NCBI RefSeq assembly: GCF_016919725.2
Contig: NZ_JAJERH010000031.1
Coordinates: 1-46,006, forward strand
Direction: 5' to 3'
DNA: 46,006 nucleotides
Source of the DNA: Virgibacillus sp. AGTR
GTDB taxonomy: Bacteria; Bacillota; Bacilli; Bacillales; Amphibacillaceae
Made by a program: the position numbers and the translations under genes. Under the pieces are notes generated by a model, which ran no database searches, had not been told where the DNA came from, and worked only from the letters and a program-made list of their open reading frames with translations. Below are positions 41,032 to 46,006 of the stretch, piece after piece (the stretch's first letter is position 1; each line of letters begins with the position of its first letter).

Positions 41032-41235
41032 ATCTAGGAAAAAATAAAATTAGCCATGTGGCTAAATAGGGGGCGTGTTGAGCCGCGTTCAGCTCCAGCA
41101 TCCAGAAAAGAGGCGACTTCACGAATCGCCATACGATAAGTCATCATTGGCTCGTAAGCTCCATGAATCCTTTATCTCCGTTGACTCGCTCCGGTCGCTA
41201 TGTTTCTAATCGGGCGCTCACGCTTTTGTTCTAAG
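41032..41235 (-). repeat. interspersed repeat family A, copy A7
   Basis: Reverse-orientation A element from GATCTAGGAAAAAATAAAAT to TCTAATCGGGCGCTCACGC. It lies between the pta terminator and copy B6. Confidence 0.82.
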
Positions 41236-41800
41236 TTAAGAAAGTATAAAATCAGTGTAATGACTGCGTTAAGCCAAGTAGTATTTTGAAATGTTTGATG
41301 TATATTGGCAATGCTCCGACTAATTACTTCGCTTTCCGTGGGCACGGCCTCAACTAACTTTGCAAAGAAGAACACGTTGCAAAGTGGATTTTCGGCTCGC
41401 GCTAATCCCGCAGAAGTCTACGTAATTAGTCTCCGCTATGAGAAGGTGCAACAATTCTTGTCATAAGTAATAGGTTGACTTTTTTTACAATGGGTAAAGT
41501 GAAAATCGCTATCTGTGAGTATAAAAGCAGCTGTGTTACTTCATGCTAGCGTTGTAGAGCCTGATAATAGCGAAGGGCGGCCACTTCAACTCCTGTGGGA
41601 AATGTTTGACCTGAAGATCCACTTTTTTGAGCGGGTTTTGCTAAAAAAGTTAGCTGAAGGACAAACCCCACGGAAAGAGAAGTGGGCAGCCGGAGTGGTG
41701 GTCAAGCAAGCAGTAGCTATTATTCCATAATAGCTACTAGAGAAAGCGTAAATCTGAGCATTTAGTGATAAGGACTGAGCGAATTTTGCTCAGTTTTTTA
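41236..41800 (+). repeat. structured repeat family B, copy B6
   Basis: Full-length B element with all parts: the inverted arms GACTAATTAC/GTAATTAGTC, the CTTTGCAA/TTGCAAAG stem, the long hairpin, the AGCTATTATTCCATAATAGCT hairpin and the terminator ACTGAGC/GCTCAGT with T-tract. It ends 18 bases from the lipL stop, so its terminator may also serve lipL from the other side. Confidence 0.88.
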
Positions 41801-41817
41801 TAATAGAATGTATCATT

Positions 41818-42672
41818 TCAGGTGCTTGTGGATTCAATTCGTTCATTTCGTTTTTTCATTTGTTCGAGACGCTTTTCGTAATCCGCCTGTTCCGAATCAG
41901 AAAATGGCTGTTCAATCACCTCGTTATTGAAAGCTGCTAAGGATTTCTTCGCTCTAACTTTCATATCCTCCACGGTTAGTTGTGTATTCAATAAGTCTGA
42001 CAAAGAAGACATCACATGAGGATCTACCGAAGGGTAAGTGAATTTAGTTTTCTCTCCTTTTTTGCTAATATCGTAAAAATCTCTAATTACTTTCGCCCGT
42101 TTATAGCTATTGCCTTTAACATCCAAATAAATTTGCACAGCGACACCATCCTTCACCCGACGTTGTGAAATGCCTGCAAATTTTTTCCCATTAATACTTA
42201 AATCATAATCTCCAGGGCAATAGGAATTAACAATTTCGTATGCTTCAATCTGATCTGTTAGATCATCAAGCATGTACGTAACAAAACGGACCATAGCTTC
42301 ATACCCTTCGTGAATGGATAGATCTTTTACTCCAGGAAGGATTAATGAAATATTTAGTACACCGTTATCTAAAGCAACTGCCAAACCACCGGAATTGCGA
42401 ACAACTACGTGAAATCCAGCCCTTTTCAGCAGCTGTATACCTTCATCGATATAAGGCAGCTTTGCATCTGGAATACCAAGTACAATGGTGTTTGGATGAA
42501 CCCATAAGCGCATAGTTGGTGGTGATGACCTATGACTAATTGAAAGAGCCAGGGCATCATCAATCGCAAACGAATGTATGGCTGTATAAGCTTCATTATT
42601 GAAGGTAGTTAGTGTAGAGTGGTCGATGTAACGAAATGTATCTTGTTGTATCAAATCTTTCCAATTTTTCAT
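41818..42672 (-). CDS. lipL: octanoyl-[GcvH]:protein N-octanoyltransferase LipL (YwfL)
   Basis: Moves octanoyl from GcvH to E2 subunits of 2-oxoacid dehydrogenases in lipoate assembly. The 284-residue protein belongs to the BPL/LplA/LipB fold. RNSGGLAVALDNGVLN (RRxGGxxxxH-like pocket, here without the His) is at residues 92-107. The catalytic cysteine is Cys152 in VNSYCPGDYDLSI, and the substrate lysine loop is GKKFAGISQRR. The cysteine and the altered pocket separate LipL from LplA. The ATG at 42672 starts MKNWKDLIQQDTF, as expected for the family. Single gene. Confidence 0.94.
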   Translation of the reverse strand: MKNWKDLIQQDTFRYIDHSTLTTFNNEAYTAIHSFAIDDALALSISHRSSPPTMRLWVHPNTIVLGIPDAKLPYIDEGIQLLKRAGFHVVVRNSGGLAVALDNGVLNISLILPGVKDLSIHEGYEAMVRFVTYMLDDLTDQIEAYEIVNSYCPGDYDLSINGKKFAGISQRRVKDGVAVQIYLDVKGNSYKRAKVIRDFYDISKKGEKTKFTYPSVDPHVMSSLSDLLNTQLTVEDMKVRAKKSLAAFNNEVIEQPFSDSEQADYEKRLEQMKKRNERIESTST

Positions 42673-42749
42673 AGTTTACTCCTTGATTTACTTGAATAAT
42701 AAACGAATGCTCCAGGTATTAGTATGTTTAGCTTCTTACTTTTTTCATT

Positions 42750-42960
42750 TATTTATCCCGCCACTATTGGCAGTAAGATTCCCTTTCAATTTATAGTACA
42801 TATCATGAAGAGAAAATAGTGGGAACTGCCAGTAAATGTCCGATTGGTTCGGGCCATGGAAGTAGGTTACAAAGGCGTTGCAATAGGACGTGGCGATTTA
42901 AGCCTTTGTACGTGTTTGATCAGTAAAAACCTGATTGAAGGTTCACTTTATCTATTATAT
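42750..42960 (+). repeat. interspersed repeat family D, copy D3
   Basis: Contains TTATCCCGCCACTATTGGC, then an inner segment, GGGAACTGCCAGTAAATG, TCCGATTGGTTCGGGCC, ATGGAAGTAGGTTACAAAGG and GATTGAAGGTTCACTTTATC. It matches D4 (45449-45612) in reverse. Its 3' part is read by an open frame that runs into ywfO. Confidence 0.75.
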
Positions 42961-42999
42961 AATAAAAAGAAATCGTCGAAAAGAAACGGATGGGAATGC

Positions 43000-44319
43000 A
43001 TGGCATATAAAGATGAGCAATTACATGAAGAAAAAGTATTTAAAGATCCTGTACATCGGTACGTACATGTAAAGGACAGGGTGATATGGGATTTAATTGC
43101 AGCACCGGAATTTCAGCGGTTACGTAGAATAAAGCAATTAGGTACAACGAATATAACTTTCCATGGTGCTGAGCATAGCCGATTTAATCATTCTCTTGGT
43201 GTTTATGAGATTGTTCGTAGAATTATAACTAACTTCGAAGGACGACCACATTGGAACAGTGAGGAACGTCTTCTTTGTTTATGTGCTGCGTTATTGCATG
43301 ATTTGGGACATGGCCCGTTCTCCCATTCGTTTGAAAAAGTATTTAAATTAGATCACGAATATTTCACACAGCAGATTATATTAGGTGATACGAAGGTAAA
43401 CGCAATATTGGAACGTGTAGCAAAAGGATTTGCGCAGGATGTGTCAGATGTTATTGCAAAAACTTATAAGGATAAGCTAGTTGTTAGTTTAATTTCCAGT
43501 CAAATTGATGCGGATCGCATGGATTATTTACAACGAGATACCTACTTTACTGGGGTTAGCTATGGACATTTTGATATGGAGAGAATCCTGCGAGTGATGC
43601 GTCCAATGGAGGATCAAGTTGTTATTAAGTACACGGGCATGCATGCGGTAGAAGACTATATTATGAGTCGTTATCAAATGTACTGGCAAGTCTATTTTCA
43701 TCCTGTTACAAGAAGTGCAGAAGTCATATTATCGAAAATCCTTCATCGAGCAAAGGTATTGTATGAAGATTCAAATTATACATTTAAACTGGAGCCTACG
43801 CACTTTCTTTCGTTTTTTACTGGGCATGTTAAACTACAAGATTATTTGAAATTAGATGAGGGGATTGTTTCCTATTATTTTCAACTTTGGCAGGAAGAAG
43901 AAGATGACATTTTGAGCGATTTGTGTGAACGATTTACCAATCGAAGGTTGTTTAAATATATTGAATTTAACCCGAATCTACAAATGAATGAATGGATGGA
44001 GCTGCATCGCCTATTTATGAATGCAGGAATTGATCCAGACTATTATCTTGTAGTCGATTCCTCATCTGATTTACCCTATGATTTTTATCGCCCAGGGGAA
44101 GAGGAGGAGCGGTTACCCATTCATTTGCTTATGCCAAATGGTGAGTTGAGGGAGTTATCTAGACAGTCGGAAATTGTTGAATCCATTTCTGGAAAAAAAC
44201 GAACGGATCACAAATTGTACTTTCCTATTGATTTAATAGAGAAGATAGAAGATAGTACGGTGAAGAAACGTGTAGAAGAAATTCTTAGTGGTCAGGGAGA
44301 GGTAAAGAATGCTAACTAA
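43000..44319 (+). CDS. ywfO: HD-domain phosphohydrolase YwfO
   Basis: Predicted metal-dependent (p)ppGpp/dNTP-type phosphohydrolase of the HD superfamily. Using the ATG at 43000 the protein has 439 residues, close to B. subtilis YwfO. Metal-binding HD residues: His64 in RFNHSLGVYE, His100-Asp101 in LLHDLGHGPFSHS, and Asp in SQIDADRMDYL (about 170-175). I reject the open frame's earlier start (42844): its first 52 codons are translated family D repeat. GGATGGGA precedes the chosen ATG. The ywgA start overlaps its last 11 bases. Confidence 0.92.
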   Translation: MAYKDEQLHEEKVFKDPVHRYVHVKDRVIWDLIAAPEFQRLRRIKQLGTTNITFHGAEHSRFNHSLGVYEIVRRIITNFEGRPHWNSEERLLCLCAALLHDLGHGPFSHSFEKVFKLDHEYFTQQIILGDTKVNAILERVAKGFAQDVSDVIAKTYKDKLVVSLISSQIDADRMDYLQRDTYFTGVSYGHFDMERILRVMRPMEDQVVIKYTGMHAVEDYIMSRYQMYWQVYFHPVTRSAEVILSKILHRAKVLYEDSNYTFKLEPTHFLSFFTGHVKLQDYLKLDEGIVSYYFQLWQEEEDDILSDLCERFTNRRLFKYIEFNPNLQMNEWMELHRLFMNAGIDPDYYLVVDSSSDLPYDFYRPGEEEERLPIHLLMPNGELRELSRQSEIVESISGKKRTDHKLYFPIDLIEKIEDSTVKKRVEEILSGQGEVKNAN

Positions 44320-44803
44320 TCATGCAAAGCTAATGCAGTTTTTTTCCGTTGCTAATGAAGTCACTGGCAGGAAAAAGCTTCAAAAAATGATTTATATCCT
44401 TCAAAAGTGTGGTATGCCTTTTGAAGAAAAGTATGAATTTCATTTCTATGGTCCCTATTCGGAAGAGCTAACATTACGAGTAGAGGAATTATGTAATTTG
44501 GGGTTCATTCATGAGGAAAAGGAAGATAAAATCAATTATTATCAATATCATTATACAATTACAAATGATGGGGAAGAATTTTTACATCAGTTTGCAATGG
44601 ACATGCCCGATTTTTCCAGTCAGGTGGAAGCAATGAAGGGGAAAAGCTCTAGATTTTTAGAGCTTGTTGCAACAATGCTATATTTTGATGGCTTATCGAC
44701 AGAAGAAAATATTGCAAAGGTACATACGGTGAAACCAAAGCAAAAATATACGAATGAAGAAATACAAGCGGCACACGCTTTTATTGAAGGCTTGAAGCAA
44801 TAG
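44309..44803 (+). CDS. ywgA: YwgA-family protein
   Basis: A 164-residue conserved protein of unknown function. It contains the YwgA pattern TGRKKLQKMIYILQKCGMPF, then YEFHFYGPYSEELTLRVEEL, which resembles the SocA/GepA-like winged-helix fold found in antitoxin-associated proteins. The start overlaps ywfO by 11 bases, so the two are translationally coupled. The AGGGAGAGG ribosome binding site lies in the ywfO coding sequence. Confidence 0.9.
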   Translation: MLTNHAKLMQFFSVANEVTGRKKLQKMIYILQKCGMPFEEKYEFHFYGPYSEELTLRVEELCNLGFIHEEKEDKINYYQYHYTITNDGEEFLHQFAMDMPDFSSQVEAMKGKSSRFLELVATMLYFDGLSTEENIAKVHTVKPKQKYTNEEIQAAHAFIEGLKQ

Positions 44804-44876
44804 AGACAGATAGGTGTCAACATGGTAATACCTATGCTACAATAAAAAGCAGTAAACATAGAAGGAGGGTTCTGGG

Positions 44877-45395
44877 ATGAGTTCCGATCAATCTTCGAAT
44901 AAGAAAAAAAATAACTTTACGATCATTAAGGATGATTCAACGGATGGACATGGTGGTTACGGATATGGTTCGATTAGTTTAGAAAACATGTCTTCCGTAA
45001 TTGTGGATCCCAATGAAAATAAGGCTTATGTTGATATGGCAGCAATGCATGCAAGAAGTGATATCGAACGTCGCGTAAAATATTTGAATGATAAAAACGA
45101 GGTACCCAATGGTAAATTATATTGGATTGTATGGGTGAATGTTGATCAAGGTGAAAATGGACCATATTATTCTGGTGTAGCAGGTAGTGAGCTACGCGTT
45201 GACCGTTCGATTAAACGAGCCTACAAATCCATGCCTGAGCATGTTACACATATGGAAAAGTCGTTAAAAGGTAAAGTTATCGTAGACCATATGGATGAGC
45301 ATTCTAAGAAATTATTAAAGGATTTCTTGGTTGAATTTGATCCAGACATGTGGAAAAATTCCAAAGATGAATTGAAAGATTCACTTCCAGAATAA
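44877..45395 (+). CDS. ywhD: YwhD family protein
   Basis: A 172-residue conserved Bacillales protein of unknown function. Typical YwhD segments: NNFTIIKDDSTDGHGGYGYG, then VDPNENKAYVDMAAMHARSD and VWVNVDQGENGPYYSGVAG. It is predicted soluble. GAAGGAGGG precedes the ATG. It follows ywgA by 73 bases, probably in the same transcript, and ends at a strong terminator. Confidence 0.93.
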   Translation: MSSDQSSNKKKNNFTIIKDDSTDGHGGYGYGSISLENMSSVIVDPNENKAYVDMAAMHARSDIERRVKYLNDKNEVPNGKLYWIVWVNVDQGENGPYYSGVAGSELRVDRSIKRAYKSMPEHVTHMEKSLKGKVIVDHMDEHSKKLLKDFLVEFDPDMWKNSKDELKDSLPE

Positions 45396-45398
45396 GGA

Positions 45399-45442
45399 GA
45401 AAACCTTCTAGCTTGGCAATCTAGCCAACCTAGAAGGTTTTC
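45399..45442 (+). terminator. intrinsic terminator after ywhD
   Basis: GAAAACCTTCTAG-TTGGC pairs with GCCAA-CTAGAAGGTTTTC around AATCTA, 3 bases after the stop. Confidence 0.82.
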
Positions 45443-45448
45443 GTAAAT

Positions 45449-45612
45449 CTGTTATCCCGCATATAACTGGCAGTAAGCTCCACCGGTTTTTACTGAAACA
45501 TATACGTACAAAGGCTTCATTCGCCACGCCTGTGGCAACGCCTTTGTGACCTACTTCCATGTAGGCCCGAACCAATCGGACATTTACTGGCAGTTGATCC
45601 CACACTTAACCA
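45449..45612 (-). repeat. interspersed repeat family D, copy D4
   Basis: Contains TTATCCCGCATATAACTGGC, AAAGGCTTCATTCGCCACG, CTACTTCCATGTAGGCCCG and AACCAATCGGACATTTACTG. It matches D3 in reverse and D1 in part. A 65-codon minus-strand frame here is not a gene. Confidence 0.75.
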
Positions 45613-45902
45613 TTTTGTTTTTTCTTCATTGCTTGAGTGATTTCAAAAGAGTACAAGGGTTGGATAGTTGACATCCATTGCTAATGGACAGAGCGTGATA
45701 AACTTGATGTATTGAAGTGGAAAACGGCGAAGTCTTTACTTCTTACAATCATTCAATAATTGTTAAGAATACTTCCTTATGCTAACATTTAAAAGTGAAC
45801 ATTTTGTGACGTCGAGCTAAAGCAATCGATTTTATCTTGTACTTTGTATTAGAAATTTGTAAAATATAGGAGTACATGGGCTACTCATGTATTACTAGGA
45901 CA
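45613..45902. other. intergenic region near the window end
   Basis: About 290 bases with no recognisable gene. A 24-codon frame (45876-45950) after a GGAG site runs through the following terminator and is not called. Confidence 0.4.
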
Positions 45903-45946
45903 AAAAAGAAGCCGAAACCAGTATATCTGGATTCGGCTTCTTTTTT
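45903..45946 (+). terminator. intrinsic terminator
   Basis: AAAAGAAGCCGAA pairs with TTCGGCTTCTTTT, with a T-tract. The last repeat (B7) starts 5 bases later. The transcript it ends is not identified in the window. Confidence 0.8.
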
Positions 45947-45950
45947 ATAA

Positions 45951-46006
45951 GTTAAGAAAGTATAAAATTAGTGCAATGACTGCGTTAAGCCAAGTAGTTA
46001 TTTTGA
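45951..46006 (+). repeat. structured repeat family B, copy B7 (cut by window end)
   Basis: GTTAAGAAAGTATAAAATTA and GCAATGACTGCGTTAAGCC, identical in layout to the first 55 bases of the other B copies; it continues beyond the window. Confidence 0.8.

Noticed and set aside
45408-45605. 65-codon minus-strand frame after ywhD
   Set aside because: It is translated family D repeat and overlaps the ywhD terminator; the same peptide appears as the false N-terminus of ywfO.
45876-45950. 24-codon frame after a GGAG site near the window end
   Set aside because: It reads through an intrinsic terminator into repeat B7 and has no family resemblance; chance is likely.
1-46006. CRISPR arrays, tRNA or rRNA genes, prophage
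   Set aside because: The repeats are long, dispersed and separated by genes, not direct repeats with spacers. I saw no tRNA cloverleaf, rRNA signature or phage structural gene by eye. A tRNAscan or CRISPR finder run would settle it.

Overview
The window is a chromosomal segment of a low-GC, endospore-forming member of the Bacillaceae. Spore genes (cwlJ, gerQ), the ykoU/ykoV-type ligD-ku pair, and a block that follows Bacillus subtilis ywd-ywf-ywg-ywh order (ywdI, ywdK, gerQ, hemQ/ywfI, pta, lipL/ywfL, ywfO, ywgA, ywhD) support this. Many cation and sodium-coupled transporters, and repeats of a kind I associate with Oceanobacillus/Virgibacillus-like genomes, suggest a halotolerant relative; that finer placement is inference.

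Layout. 1-6.5 kb: cardiolipin synthase, acyl-CoA thioesterase, Na+:alanine symporter, an HxlR regulator divergent from an M29 aminopeptidase. 6.9-10.6 kb, minus strand: RecQ helicase and BrnQ with CodY-like boxes. 11-13.4 kb: a CPA1 antiporter with a Rossmann domain, then an IS3-family remnant. 14-20.9 kb: a small coiled-coil protein, a GNAT protein, an AI-2E-type membrane protein, phosphoglucomutase, a yybP-ykoY (Mn2+) riboswitch with its TerC gene, and an OsmC protein. 22-28.6 kb: cystine transporter TcyP, a two-TM RCK potassium channel, and the divergent NHEJ pair ligD/ku. 29.5-35 kb: acyltransferase, a frameshifted SDR gene, a YjiH-family membrane protein, an AarF kinase and a phasin-like partner. 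36.5-45.4 kb: the conserved ywd-ywh block with spore-germination, heme, acetate, lipoate and HD-domain genes.

The unusual content is between the genes. At least four repeat families are interspersed. Family A (about 200 bp, 7 copies) nearly always starts a few bases downstream of the T-tract of an intrinsic terminator. Family B (about 560 bp, 5 long copies plus 2 fragments, all on the plus strand) carries a long imperfect hairpin of about 113 nt, a short hairpin and its own intrinsic terminator, and usually sits directly after a minus-strand A copy. Family C supplies intrinsic terminators just after gene stop codons and shares a core stem-loop with B in which both arms change together. Family D has inverted ACTGGCAGT-type arms. 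These elements impinge on gene boundaries: a stop codon of the small coiled-coil gene, probably the stop of ligD, and a spurious upstream start for ywfO. I saw no tRNA, rRNA, CRISPR array or prophage.
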